The notes beneath the pieces are model-generated. The model searched no databases and was not told the origin of the DNA. It saw only the letters and a list, made by a program, of their open reading frames with translations. Shown here piece after piece: positions 10,002 through 18,449 of a DNA stretch of 64,000 nt. This DNA comes from Filibacter tadaridae (GTDB lineage: Bacteria; Bacillota; Bacilli; Bacillales_A; Planococcaceae): the NCBI RefSeq assembly GCF_900609045.1, contig NZ_UXAV01000036.1:62001-126000 (forward strand). Reading direction: 5' to 3'. How positions within the stretch are numbered: position 1 is the stretch's first letter; every line of letters begins with the position of its first letter. A program made the translations under genes and the position numbers.

Positions 10002-10026
10002 GTTTATTAATAGATTGACAGGGAAG
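10002..10026 (+). promoter_or_regulatory. Candidate SigB promoter for the KGG proteins
   Basis: GTTTAT (10002-10007), a 13-base spacer and GGGAAG (10021-10026) resemble the general-stress SigB consensus (GTTTAA, 12-15, GGGWAW), 50 bases before the first KGG gene. B. subtilis gsiB is SigB-dependent, which supports the reading. Confidence 0.5.
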
Positions 10027-10075
10027 ATAATAAATGTGCTTGAAAATACAATAACCAAAAAAGGAGGAATAAGTA

Positions 10076-10348
10076 ATGGCTAAGAAAAACCAAAGCAATC
10101 GCAACAGAAACGATGATGGAAACATGACTGTCGAAGAAGCGGGACGTAAAGGTGGGGAAGCCACCTCCGCAAATCATGACAAAGAGTTCTACGAGGAAAT
10201 CGGACGCAAGGGCGGCGAAGCACGTGCCAACCAACAGGACAACAGTGACAATAATAAAAGTAACAGTAGTAACGGTAAAATGAGCAAGGAAGAAGCAGGA
10301 CGCAAAGGCGGCGAGGCAAAAGCCGGACAAAGGGATAATGATAAGTAA
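10076..10348 (+). CDS. GsiB-type KGG-repeat stress protein (short copy)
   Basis: A 90-residue, very hydrophilic protein with three KGG repeats, each centred on GRKGGEA (for example TVEEAGRKGGEATSANHDKE). This is the hydrophilin-like family of B. subtilis GsiB, a general stress protein thought to protect other molecules during desiccation or glucose starvation. AAAGGAGGAATAAGT precedes the ATG. A second, longer paralogue follows 78 bases later with the same N-terminus (MAKKN), so the pair arose by duplication and may share the upstream SigB-like promoter. Confidence 0.88.
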   Translation: MAKKNQSNRNRNDDGNMTVEEAGRKGGEATSANHDKEFYEEIGRKGGEARANQQDNSDNNKSNSSNGKMSKEEAGRKGGEAKAGQRDNDK

Positions 10349-10426
10349 AGTATTATTATCGTCTATCCGAAAATGAAATCGTGATTTTTAGAAACATGAA
10401 TCCAATCATATGAGGAGGAATTTATA

Positions 10427-10825
10427 ATGGCTAAGAAAAACAATAATCGCAACAATAACAACAACGATGACGGGAAAATGACATTGGAAGAAGCAGGTCG
10501 TAAAGGTGGAGAGGCGACCGCCGCAAATCATGACAAAGAATTCTACGAAGAAATCGGTCAAAAAGGTGGAGAAGCGACTGCCGAAAATCATGGCAGAGAG
10601 TTCTATGAAGAGATTGGTCAAAAAGGCGGGGAAGCGACTTCCGCGAATCACGATAAAGAGTTTTATGAAGAAATTGGTCAAAAAGGCGGCGAGGCACGTG
10701 CCAACCAACGTGACAGCAACGACAACAGTAACGGTAAAATGAGCAAGGAAGAAGCAGGCCGTAAAGGCGGAGAAGCTCGTGCAAAACAACGTACCAATAA
10801 TGATAATGATGATGATAACAAATAA
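10427..10825 (+). CDS. gsiB: GsiB-type KGG-repeat stress protein (long copy)
   Basis: A 132-residue paralogue with five KGG repeats. The three central units (GQKGGEAT, then about a dozen residues including FYEEI) are nearly identical at DNA level, which points to recent internal expansion. Asn- and Asp-rich ends flank the repeats. The repeat type, EEAGRKGGEAT followed by NHDKEFYEEIG, is that of B. subtilis GsiB. AGGAGGAATTTATA precedes the ATG. A strong terminator follows at 10876. Confidence 0.9.
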   Translation: MAKKNNNRNNNNNDDGKMTLEEAGRKGGEATAANHDKEFYEEIGQKGGEATAENHGREFYEEIGQKGGEATSANHDKEFYEEIGQKGGEARANQRDSNDNSNGKMSKEEAGRKGGEARAKQRTNNDNDDDNK

Positions 10826-10875
10826 GTAAAAGTTTAAATTTCATACAGCGAATTCAGTCTAGATATTTTGTGAAC

Positions 10876-10926
10876 AAGGGATAGTCCGCTAAGTCGATTT
10901 ACCGACTTAGCGGGCATCCCTTTTTT
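10876..10926 (+). terminator. Strong terminator after the KGG pair
   Basis: AAGGGATAGTCCGCTAAGTCG pairs almost fully with CGACTTAGCGGGCATCCCTT, followed by a T run. Confidence 0.9.
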
Positions 10927-11216
10927 CATGTGTAAATCAATTCCATCATACATAATTGAAAGTGGAAGAACATAGAATAATAACACCCAGAATAACTGAA
11001 GTCTTGCTCACGTTAAAGAGTGGGATTTTTTTATATCTGTTCAGAAATTAAGCCTAATACTTTTGTATTGATATACAATAAGTTTTGTTATATAGTAATC
11101 TGGTTGGAAAAAAATTCTTACTTTTTTATACCTATCATACCTCTCTGTCGTCAGTCTATGGACTTACTAACGTAATGCTAGTGAAAGCAAATTCCATGAG
11201 AAAGCAAGGGGAATTA
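10927..11216. other. AT-rich spacer, no gene seen
   Basis: I see no convincing gene here. The frame of the next gene stays open upstream to 11085, but those codons have no ribosome site and read as non-coding. Confidence 0.5.
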
Positions 11217-11768
11217 ATGGACAGGAACAAGATAGAAATTCAACAATTGATAAAGTCAACCATGAAAGCAGTGGGAATGGATCTTGAACTGAAACATGAA
11301 AGCTGTGGGATTAATATGAGTTATAATTTCATTCGCAATAATGTGGGCTACGATGCCACGCGGATTCAGGAAGCTTTAAATGAAATGCAAACACCCATTG
11401 CACCTGAACCATATATCCAAGCGCTTACACTGCATGAATTAGGCCACGCTTTGGATCGGGAAGCTTTAATGGAATCACTTGAAAGAACCATGGAAATAGT
11501 TGAGATGAAAAATAGATACTCTTTGTACGAACAATATAATGACAGCAATCTACTCGCCATGCTGATAGAAGAACATGAGATGAATATCGCTTTCGAGGAT
11601 ACAGCATGGAAAAATGCTGAAGAAATGAATAAAAAATATGAACTAGTAGATTGGACAAGTTTTCAAGAAGTGAAAGAGCAAGGGTTAGCGACTTATTTGA
11701 GTTTATATAACGAAGATCTGCAGCTCTATACAAACCTTGTAGCGTTGCATAGTGAACAAATCGCTTAA
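11217..11768 (+). CDS. Putative zinc metallopeptidase-like protein (HELGH)
   Basis: 183 residues, family not recognised. HELGHALD (about residues 74-81) is the HExxH zinc-peptidase signature, and a downstream LIEEHEMN could provide the third ligand. There is no signal peptide or membrane segment, so it should be cytoplasmic. The ATG at 11217 is chosen because CAAGGGGAATTA lies directly upstream; longer starts exist but lack a site. No partner gene is adjacent, and the target is unknown. Confidence 0.65.
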   Translation: MDRNKIEIQQLIKSTMKAVGMDLELKHESCGINMSYNFIRNNVGYDATRIQEALNEMQTPIAPEPYIQALTLHELGHALDREALMESLERTMEIVEMKNRYSLYEQYNDSNLLAMLIEEHEMNIAFEDTAWKNAEEMNKKYELVDWTSFQEVKEQGLATYLSLYNEDLQLYTNLVALHSEQIA

Positions 11769-11833
11769 TAGCGGTCAAAAGCGTTGGGTTCTTTTCTTAC
11801 TTCGAAAACATTTTGCGGTATAAATATAAGCGA

Positions 11834-11866
11834 CAAATGCCCACCTATTTTTTAGGTGGGCATTTG
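11834..11866. terminator. Hairpin between convergent genes
   Basis: A 13-bp perfect stem (CAAATGCCCACCT with AGGTGGGCATTTG) around an A/T loop, placed between the convergent 11217 gene and katE. Neither flank has a clear T run, so termination is likely but not certain. Confidence 0.55.
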
Positions 11867-11904
11867 TATAGGATGAATTTACTCTTACTCTTGACGTGAC
11901 AAAA

Positions 11905-13968
11905 CTACTTTCGATTCCAAAAACGTTGCTGAGCGATTGCAGAAACAAACTCTTTCGCAAAGTCAGGATTACTTGCGGCGAAAACGACACCAGCTAAGTT
12001 ATTATTTTCTGATACTTGAATATAAGACTGTGCAGTCGTTGCAATACCAATCGGTTTATAATGTTTGTAGGCTTCATTTATGAAAGTCATGATATCTTGA
12101 TTGAATTTTTTTTGATTTTCTGTACTTCCACCAACTACATAAATCGAGTCATACAAAACAGGATAGGTTGAAACAAATATCTTATCTACTTTAATTTTTG
12201 TACCATCTGCACCTGTGACAGTACCAAGTTTCTCGCTTATAACCTCGATGAAAACGCCATATTCCTTTAGAACGTTCAGGACGTGTCTTACCTCATCCCC
12301 ATTAAAACCATTACCAATGAGAACACCGACTTTTTGAGAATACGCATAATGTGGTGTGTTAGATATGCTAAGAGTAGGAGAGCATGCTGTTACAGGAACA
12401 TGGGGCTTAGTTGGTGGATTTACTCCGATTGTTTCAGCGATTGCTGTCGCCATTCCTGTATCAACGTTGCCGAACATATCGACAACTTGCTGGCGTACAG
12501 ATTTACTTTTTACGTATCCAAGGTGAAAATTGAATGTTTCTATAATTTGTTGTTTCTCAACAGGTGACATACTATTCCAAAAAAGTCTTGGCTGTGAAAA
12601 GAAATTATAGAACGATTCACTTGGGCGTTCCCTCGTTTTACGCCCTTCTACTTTTTCAGGATAATGCGCATATCCGCCTTCTTCGGGAGGGGTCTCGGCA
12701 GGAGTATTTCCAGCAAGAGAATTTTTATGATAGTTTACCGAATCAACATCAATCCGATGTCTCACATCGCTTTGTCGTTGGTTAAAGTTCGTTTCGACGA
12801 TAGGCTGGTTGATTGGTATTTCATTAATATTTCCTGTCCCAAGTCGATGATAATCTGTATCTCGATAAGCAAATGACCGACCCTGTAAAACGGGATCATC
12901 AGAAAAATCAATTCCGGGAACAATAGTTGACGGGTCAAATGAAGCCTGTTCTTCTTCTGCAAAGTGATTATCAACGAGCCGATTCAAAGTTAGTTTACCG
13001 ATTATTTCAACAGGAACTACTTCTTCCGGCCAGAGTTTTGTATCATCTAGAATGTCAAAGTCGTATTTAAATTCATCTTCTTCGGCAATCAGCTGCACAC
13101 CGAGTTCATATTCGGGATAGGCCTTGAGCCTAATCGCATCATGTAAATCTCGTCGATGAAAATCGGGGTCTACCCCTCCAATAATATTCGCCTCATCGAG
13201 CAGCAGTGAATGGACGCCGAGCACGGGTTTCCATACAAACCTGACAAAGGTAGATATACCTTGTTCGTTGATAAATCGGAATGTATTGACCGGCCAAGCT
13301 TCCATCATACGCCAGCTTTTTGGGCGGCCCCGGCTGGACATAAGCCACATAATAAAATGCGCAATTTCCTGGTTATTTGCGACATAATCCCAAGCGTTAT
13401 CGTGCGCGACAGTGGCCTGAGGGACATCCGTTCTTGGATTCGGTTTAACCGCATGCACAAAATCGGCAAATTTCATGGCATCCATAACGGAGAAGACAGC
13501 GAATGAAAGTGCCAGCATATCGTAATTTCCTTCTTGTGTGTAAAACTTCGTTGCAAAACCGCGTATATCTATCGCTGTATCCTTAGAGCCTTTACTACCT
13601 ATAAAGTTGGAAAATCGAACAAAGACAGGTGTTTTGCATCCAGGTTCTTGCAAAAAATGGGCTCTTGTGACATGTCTCATTGATTTATATAACTCAAATT
13701 CCCCATATGCACCATCGCCTCTTGCATGAACCACTTTTTCTGGAATCCGTTCCCGGTTAAAATGTGACTGTTTTTTATAAAAATGAAAGTCTTGAAATAA
13801 TGTTGGCCCACGTTTTCCTGCCCGCAAAGACCACCTATCATTTGAAATTTTTAATCCAGCATCACTCGTCAGTTTCTCGCCTGGTCCTGTATTCTCTTCG
13901 CGGTATTTTTCCAGCTGCTCATCTTTGCTATTACCGTCAAAATCTCGGTCGTCTCTAGACCTATCCAC
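11905..13968 (-). CDS. katE: Large-subunit catalase (KatE/HPII type)
   Basis: A 687-residue monofunctional haem catalase of the large clade. The distal His81 lies in VVHARGDGAYG and Asn148 in QEGNYDM. The proximal Tyr segment FAYRDTDYHRLG is present. After about residue 545 comes the extra flavodoxin/DJ-1-like domain (KVGVLIGNGFNGDEV) found only in large catalases. It turns hydrogen peroxide into water and oxygen; in B. subtilis the homologue is a SigB-dependent general-stress enzyme. The start is GTG at 13968. The upstream region has no clear SigB promoter that I can point to. Confidence 0.95.
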   Translation of the reverse strand: MDRSRDDRDFDGNSKDEQLEKYREENTGPGEKLTSDAGLKISNDRWSLRAGKRGPTLFQDFHFYKKQSHFNRERIPEKVVHARGDGAYGEFELYKSMRHVTRAHFLQEPGCKTPVFVRFSNFIGSKGSKDTAIDIRGFATKFYTQEGNYDMLALSFAVFSVMDAMKFADFVHAVKPNPRTDVPQATVAHDNAWDYVANNQEIAHFIMWLMSSRGRPKSWRMMEAWPVNTFRFINEQGISTFVRFVWKPVLGVHSLLLDEANIIGGVDPDFHRRDLHDAIRLKAYPEYELGVQLIAEEDEFKYDFDILDDTKLWPEEVVPVEIIGKLTLNRLVDNHFAEEEQASFDPSTIVPGIDFSDDPVLQGRSFAYRDTDYHRLGTGNINEIPINQPIVETNFNQRQSDVRHRIDVDSVNYHKNSLAGNTPAETPPEEGGYAHYPEKVEGRKTRERPSESFYNFFSQPRLFWNSMSPVEKQQIIETFNFHLGYVKSKSVRQQVVDMFGNVDTGMATAIAETIGVNPPTKPHVPVTACSPTLSISNTPHYAYSQKVGVLIGNGFNGDEVRHVLNVLKEYGVFIEVISEKLGTVTGADGTKIKVDKIFVSTYPVLYDSIYVVGGSTENQKKFNQDIMTFINEAYKHYKPIGIATTAQSYIQVSENNNLAGVVFAASNPDFAKEFVSAIAQQRFWNRK

Positions 13969-14224
13969 ATAATCACCAACCCATCTTAAAAATTTTCAGA
14001 CCCAATTGTATGTATATGCGAGATTTCCCAAAAGTAGACCATTGTTAATTTGGTTTAGAATAGAGTGGAAAGGAATATGAATGAAATCATTATTGTTTTG
14101 GGCTATAGAAAATACGTATAGTTGCTGTGAATGGCGGCCGGAAATCGCCATTTAAGGGCTTAGGATTAAAGGATTTGTTAGGGAATTAGCGGATCATAAC
14201 ATGGAATTAGTACACTTTCTATAC

Positions 14225-14270
14225 AAAAAAACGAGCCGTCCCCAATCAAAGTCATGGGAAGGCTCGTTTT
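14225..14270 (-). terminator. Terminator of the DUF3231 gene
   Basis: ACGAGCCGTCCC pairs with GGGAAGGCTCGT, and on the minus strand a T run follows. The rest of 13969-14348 holds only a short inverted repeat near 14130-14155 (AATGGCG/CGCCATT) and no gene. Confidence 0.75.
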
Positions 14271-14348
14271 GTAAAATGATAGGCATTTTTTTGTATTCTT
14301 GATCGAGGACTATGCCTTTTTTTGTGTAGTAAAAGGGATCATACTTAC

Positions 14349-14855
14349 TTATTCAGGTATAGCAGAATGAAGAGGTGGAGGAACGATCCAACCCTTGTCT
14401 TTATTCAACTTTAATAATTTTGCCCCGTACATTGCTCTTTCCGTATGGAACTTTCCGAACATCATGGCAATGTCCTCACGCAAACATTGACCCATCACTT
14501 CACTACAGGATACTAACCCTTGTCCGACATTTATGGAAACCGCCGCACTAATTTCGGGATCCATAAACCTTGCTCCTGCCGGGATGTCTTCAGTAGTTGC
14601 TTTTGGTCGGCTGGGTAAAGAAGGTGGTGGAACAATCCCGTTCGCTTTCAACAGTTTTTCAATCTCTTTAGTTTCGGATTGCATCATCTTAACCGATTCC
14701 TCAAGAAGCTTTATGAGTTCCCGGTCACCTGCATGATTGACAAACGCCTCATACGCACTAATAAGCCCATTATTAGCTCCAACAAATGCCCAAGAACCAA
14801 TTATTTCTCCGTAATGCATCGGTTCTTTTTTCGGGTTACCATCCATTACTCCCAT
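14349..14855 (-). CDS. DUF3231-like protein
   Basis: A 168-residue all-helical protein resembling the DUF3231 family of Bacillales, which has a ferritin-like four-helix layout and includes spore-associated members. There is a Pro-rich linker (GIVPPPSLPSRP) in the middle, and a nearly matching WIVPPPLHSAIPE ends the protein. No metal site is obvious. AAAGGAGTG lies upstream of the ATG at 14855. Function is unknown; a spore-coat role is a guess from the family. Confidence 0.65.
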   Translation of the reverse strand: MGVMDGNPKKEPMHYGEIIGSWAFVGANNGLISAYEAFVNHAGDRELIKLLEESVKMMQSETKEIEKLLKANGIVPPPSLPSRPKATTEDIPAGARFMDPEISAAVSINVGQGLVSCSEVMGQCLREDIAMMFGKFHTERAMYGAKLLKLNKDKGWIVPPPLHSAIPE

Positions 14856-14980
14856 GAAAACACTCCTTTTTTATTATCACTAAAATCAGGTCTAGTATGT
14901 GATGTTCAAAAGCAATTATACGAATGAAAAAAACGTTATTGTTTGTTGTGATTGGAGTAATGTGGAATGAGGAAAGAAAG

Positions 14981-15934
14981 ATGAAGACAAAGCAAACGAA
15001 TAGTCTTTTGCGTATGGATAATACTATTTATGTTTCATCGACAAGAAAATTTTTTGCAGAGGGAAGAGGTGTACTTTTGGAAAATGAACTTTATTACGGG
15101 GAAGATTATAAACGAATTCCCGCAACCTCAATAGAAAGCGGAACGGGAACAGAAGTCTTGCCAGATTTATATTGTTACACTGTTCAAATTGTAAATATCG
15201 TTTTAGTGGGACATCCCGCTTCAAAGGAATTTGTATTAGTCGATGCAGGCATGCCATACTCTGCGGAAAAAATTATATCCGCTATTGAAGAACGTTTTGG
15301 GCCTGATAGTCGTCCAAAAGCGATTATTCTAACTCACGGTCATTTTGACCATGTCGGCGCAATTATCGAATTGGTGAAGCGTTGGAATGTACCTGTATAT
15401 GCACATGAATTGGAACTTCCATATCTTACTGGTAAAACGTGTTATACAGACCCGGATCCAACTGTGGAAGGTGGCATGGTATCCAAAATGTCCCCCATGT
15501 TCCCTGTTGATCCAATCAATTTGGGGAATCATGTAAAGCCGCTTCCTTCTGACGGCAGTGTTCCTCATATGACCAATTTTCGATGGATTCATACACCGGG
15601 ACACTCACCTGGACATGTTTCGTTTTTCAGAGATAAAGACAAGGCCTTAATAGCGGGAGATGCTTTTGTTACGGTTAAACAGGAATATCTTTATAAAGTA
15701 TTCACCCAAGAACAGGAGATAAGTGGTCCCCCGAGGTATCTAACGCCGGACTGGGCAGCTTCACAGGAATCAGTGAAAAAATTAGAAGCCTTAAAACCTT
15801 CTTTCGCCATTACCGGTCACGGAATGCCTATGGAAGGGAAATTACTGACGGACAGTCTTCGGAAGCTTGTAGATGAGTTTGAAACCATTGCTGTTCCCGA
15901 ATATGGAAAGTTTGTTGACGGGAACGAAAACTAA
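14981..15934 (+). CDS. Metallo-beta-lactamase-fold hydrolase
   Basis: A 317-residue MBL-fold enzyme. The metal-binding THGHFDHVG, the later His in HTPGHSPGH, the bridging Asp in AGDAF and the C-terminal GHGMP His are all present, so a dinuclear site is expected. Family members include lactonases, glyoxalase II and thiolesterases; the substrate cannot be chosen here. The ATG at 14981 is preferred because GAGGAAAG precedes it. In-frame ATGs at 14924 and 14960 would add a short hydrophobic segment (TLLFVVIGVMW). Confidence 0.8.
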   Translation: MKTKQTNSLLRMDNTIYVSSTRKFFAEGRGVLLENELYYGEDYKRIPATSIESGTGTEVLPDLYCYTVQIVNIVLVGHPASKEFVLVDAGMPYSAEKIISAIEERFGPDSRPKAIILTHGHFDHVGAIIELVKRWNVPVYAHELELPYLTGKTCYTDPDPTVEGGMVSKMSPMFPVDPINLGNHVKPLPSDGSVPHMTNFRWIHTPGHSPGHVSFFRDKDKALIAGDAFVTVKQEYLYKVFTQEQEISGPPRYLTPDWAASQESVKKLEALKPSFAITGHGMPMEGKLLTDSLRKLVDEFETIAVPEYGKFVDGNEN

Positions 15935-16000
15935 TTTGGGACAACTTGTGTATAAAAAAACTGTAGATGCACATCTTATTGTAGACGGAGGTGAATATCC

Positions 16001-16180
16001 ATGACAAACAACAATAATAACAACAGAAACCAGAACAACAACAGGAACCAAAATCAAAACGAAAACAAAGACCGTACAGAGTTCGGAACTGAACTTGATG
16101 TAAATCAGTTTAATGAACGAAATAATAATAATAACAACGAACAGAACAATAACAAAAACAAAAAGCGGAAAAACAAGTAA
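16001..16180 (+). CDS. Asn-rich small protein, possibly SASP-like
   Basis: A 59-residue protein, about 40 percent Asn with Gln, Arg and Lys. The central TEFGTELDVNQFNERN resembles the TEFASET / QQ segments of gamma-type small acid-soluble spore proteins, where the GPR protease cuts. GGAGGTGA is six bases before the ATG, and a terminator follows at 16240. A similar Asn-rich protein lies at 28848-29072. That it is a spore protein is inference. Confidence 0.6.
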   Translation: MTNNNNNNRNQNNNRNQNQNENKDRTEFGTELDVNQFNERNNNNNNEQNNNKNKKRKNK

Positions 16181-16239
16181 CCCATATCTGTAAAAAGTAG
16201 TGTTTATCAATTTAATAGTAGTTGATGGATGTGTTTCGA

Positions 16240-16271
16240 CCGACAGAGGCTTTATGCTCTGTCGGTTTTTT
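16240..16271 (+). terminator. Terminator after the Asn-rich gene
   Basis: CCGACAGAG pairs with CTCTGTCGG, followed by six T residues. Confidence 0.92.
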
Positions 16272-16417
16272 ACTGACTAAATAAATGAAAGTAAAGATAT
16301 TAATTGAATCTTCTACGGCTGACATCCTATGCAAAACTTGATACAAAAAAAGTCAATTGACAGCGCGGAAAAATGCTATACTTATTCAGTTGTCAAATTT
16401 TTTGGAGGGTTGTATAG

Positions 16418-17479
16418 ATGAATCATTCACTACAGTCGCGGTCGTCCCGTTCCAAAAGGACGATTGTTTATGTTTTATTATTTTTATTAATCGCCGTCGC
16501 AGGGTTGGCCTATTTAAAATGGGTGCCGTATTATAGCAAAAGTATGTTGGCTGTTAATACCCATTCAATTGGGGATTCCATATTAGGTGATCCGTCGGGA
16601 GCGGGTTCTTTCTCCTGGGATGCTGCTTGGTCCTATGCTTTGGTCTATTTCAACTCCGTTTGGAAGGCGGCTGTTCTTGGTATATTATTGGGGTCTTTGT
16701 TGCAGGTGTTATTGCCTGCGAACTGGTTGTTAAGAGTGCTTGGGAAAACTTCTTTTGGCAGCACAGCAATCGGAGGTCTTTCTTCACTTCCTGGCATGAT
16801 GTGTACTTGCTGTGCCGCACCGGTTGCCGTCGGAATGCGCAAGAAAAACGTATCAGTAGGCGCGAGCCTTGCTTTTTGGCTTGGCAATCCGACGTTGAAC
16901 CCTGCTACGTTGATATTCATTACTTTTGTTTTGTCGTGGAAATTCACTTTGCTTCGTTTGTTGTTTGGCATTGTTTTGACGTTTGGCGTCAGCTATTTGG
17001 CTAATCGTTTCGTGCCGAATGCAAAACAAGTGGATATTGATGAAATTATGAAAAAAACGGAAGTGAAAGAGACAGGTTCATTCATGTCAAGATGGATGAA
17101 AAGCCTGGGAAGTATGATGTTATATATTATACCGGCTTATATCCTATCCGTTTTATTGATGGGGGCGGTCCGTGTATGGTTGTTCCCTCATGTGAGTGAG
17201 GTATCTGCGAATACCATTTTTACGATTATCCTTTTTGCCATCGCAGGTATGTTGTTTGTCATTCCGACTGCAGCTGAAATTCCCATCATTCAAACGTTTA
17301 TGTCCTTTGGTCTAGGCGGTGGACCGGCTGCTGCACTACTCATTACTTTACCATCCATCAGCCTGCCATCCCTGTTGTTAGTAGCCAGATCTTTCCCAAA
17401 AAGAGTCTTGTTCTTTGTAGCAGGATCCGTGGTGTTGTTAGGAATACTAAGCGGTGTAATTGGTATGTATATTTTATAG
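16418..17479 (+). CDS. Permease of the UPF0718/YraQ type
   Basis: A 353-residue protein with about eight membrane helices. MCTCCAAPVAVGMRKK carries a Cys cluster at the membrane face, and GNPTLNPATL is the family's conserved loop. The second half repeats the theme with FVIPTAAEIPIIQ. Relatives (ArsP-like and YraQ permeases) export organo-arsenicals or unknown metal or thiol compounds. AGGGTTG precedes the ATG. A TTGACA at 16357 with TATACT 14 bases later is a short-spaced candidate promoter. No arsenic regulator is adjacent, so the substrate is open. Confidence 0.8.
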   Translation: MNHSLQSRSSRSKRTIVYVLLFLLIAVAGLAYLKWVPYYSKSMLAVNTHSIGDSILGDPSGAGSFSWDAAWSYALVYFNSVWKAAVLGILLGSLLQVLLPANWLLRVLGKTSFGSTAIGGLSSLPGMMCTCCAAPVAVGMRKKNVSVGASLAFWLGNPTLNPATLIFITFVLSWKFTLLRLLFGIVLTFGVSYLANRFVPNAKQVDIDEIMKKTEVKETGSFMSRWMKSLGSMMLYIIPAYILSVLLMGAVRVWLFPHVSEVSANTIFTIILFAIAGMLFVIPTAAEIPIIQTFMSFGLGGGPAAALLITLPSISLPSLLLVARSFPKRVLFFVAGSVVLLGILSGVIGMYIL

Positions 17480-17556
17480 TGGGAAAAATATGGACACGAC
17501 ACTCTCTAGTTATTAGTTGGACGCAGCGCGCCTATACTAATGAATGAGGGAGGAGA

Positions 17557-17709
17557 ATGTTGGAAAACAAGATGATTGAACGTGGTATTGGGCTAGGATC
17601 TTGTTTAGCAGTAGTCATTTCTTGGAGTGTCCACAAATCGATTGCATGGGCAATCGTCCATGGGGTGCTAAGTTGGCTTTATGTGCTTTACTACGCGATG
17701 ACGATGTGA
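17557..17709 (+). CDS. 50-residue membrane protein
   Basis: A short frame starting ATG-TTG with an excellent site (GAGGGAGGAGA). After MLENKMIERG come two hydrophobic segments (IGLGSCLAVVISW and AWAIVHGVLSWLYVLYYAM) separated by SVHKSI, giving a likely helical hairpin. It ends 16 bases before a terminator-like hairpin. Not recognised; the ribosome site and composition argue that it is real. Confidence 0.6.
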   Translation: MLENKMIERGIGLGSCLAVVISWSVHKSIAWAIVHGVLSWLYVLYYAMTM

Positions 17710-17725
17710 ACGGCAAAATGGGAAA

Positions 17726-17763
17726 AGAAAACAGCAAGCCAACTTAAACGTAGGCTTGCTGTT
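17726..17763 (-). terminator. Terminator of the gamma-SASP gene
   Basis: AACAGCAAGCC pairs with GGCTTGCTGTT, and the minus-strand continuation is TTTTCTTTTCCC. It probably serves the 17557-17709 gene too. Confidence 0.75.
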
Positions 17764-17768
17764 AATCT

Positions 17769-17981
17769 TTAAAGATTCCCTGTAAACGACTGGTTTTTCC
17801 TTTTTACTTCTTCGACATTTGTATCACTGTAGATAGCTGTTCCATGCCCACCTGATTTTGCAAGCAATTCCTTTGCCTCATTATAAGACAGGCCCGAGTT
17901 GTCGTTTTGCCTTTTCACTTCCTCGATATTTGTGCCAGTTACCGTATACGTATCTTGGTTAGGAATGTTGTTCTCCTTCAT
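17769..17981 (-). CDS. sspE: Gamma-type small acid-soluble spore protein
   Basis: 70 residues with two copies of the gamma-SASP signature (GTNIEEVKRQN and DTNVEEVKRKN) joined by a linker containing ELLAKSGGHGTAIYS. Gamma SASPs are spore-core amino-acid reserves degraded by GPR during germination and do not coat DNA like alpha/beta types. The family name sspE is used for this class. The start is the ATG at 17981, six bases after GGAGG; a longer reading to 18008 would overlap that site. Expression under SigG in the forespore is expected from the family. Confidence 0.85.
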   Translation of the reverse strand: MKENNIPNQDTYTVTGTNIEEVKRQNDNSGLSYNEAKELLAKSGGHGTAIYSDTNVEEVKRKNQSFTGNL

Positions 17982-18192
17982 ACTAAACACCTCCATATCC
18001 CTATACAATTATCTTTTCTCAAATCCGGCTTTTTAGTCAGGAATTTCCTCCCAAAATATCAAATGCATAAGCGGGACAGTGCATTGAAAATAGACTATAA
18101 TTGAGTATGTCTAATTAACAAATAGCTAAATCAAGGATTATCACTTGTAAAATAAAGTCATGATATATGTTAAACTCATGTTTCTAAATAAT

Positions 18193-18316
18193 CTCCAGCG
18201 AAGGCGCCTAACTGGGGTAGCCGAGGCAATAAGACTGACAGTGGTCTTCTGTCCGGCTTATTGCGGGAGGCATCCCCAAGCGCCAAGCGTTGTTGAAAGG
18301 AATCTTTATGTCAACG
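18193..18316 (+). repeat. Dispersed intergenic repeat, longest copy
   Basis: Starts CTCCAGCGAAGGCGCCT, passes through a GCAATAAG...CTTATTGC inverted repeat, then GGCATCCCCAAGCGCCAAGCG and ends near GGAATCTTTATGTC. Related copies lie at 23296-23356 and 37404-37474, and a divergent minus-strand copy at 29205-29270. No gene is visible in the rest of 17982-18449. Confidence 0.75.
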
Positions 18317-18449
18317 GTTTTGAATGGAATCTTTAATTCAAAAAGTACACGCTAGCCGTATAAGCAACTACCAAAAGTCAGTAATCTGAACAAGGATACT
18401 GACTTTTACCTGTTTGTTCGTTCGTAGAATTGTGAAAGAAGGCATGCTA

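Noticed and set aside
10427-10700. Repeated units in the KGG gene as a CRISPR array
   Set aside because: The units are in-frame coding repeats with no unrelated spacers, and no cas genes are present.
10406-10844. Open frames opposite the KGG genes
   Set aside because: They mirror the regular codon pattern of the plus-strand repeats and lack ribosome sites.
15842-16210. 122-residue minus-strand frame over the Asn-rich gene
   Set aside because: It is the complement of AAC/AAT runs and gives a Val/Ile-rich nonsense protein; the plus-strand frame has a strong GGAGGTGA site.
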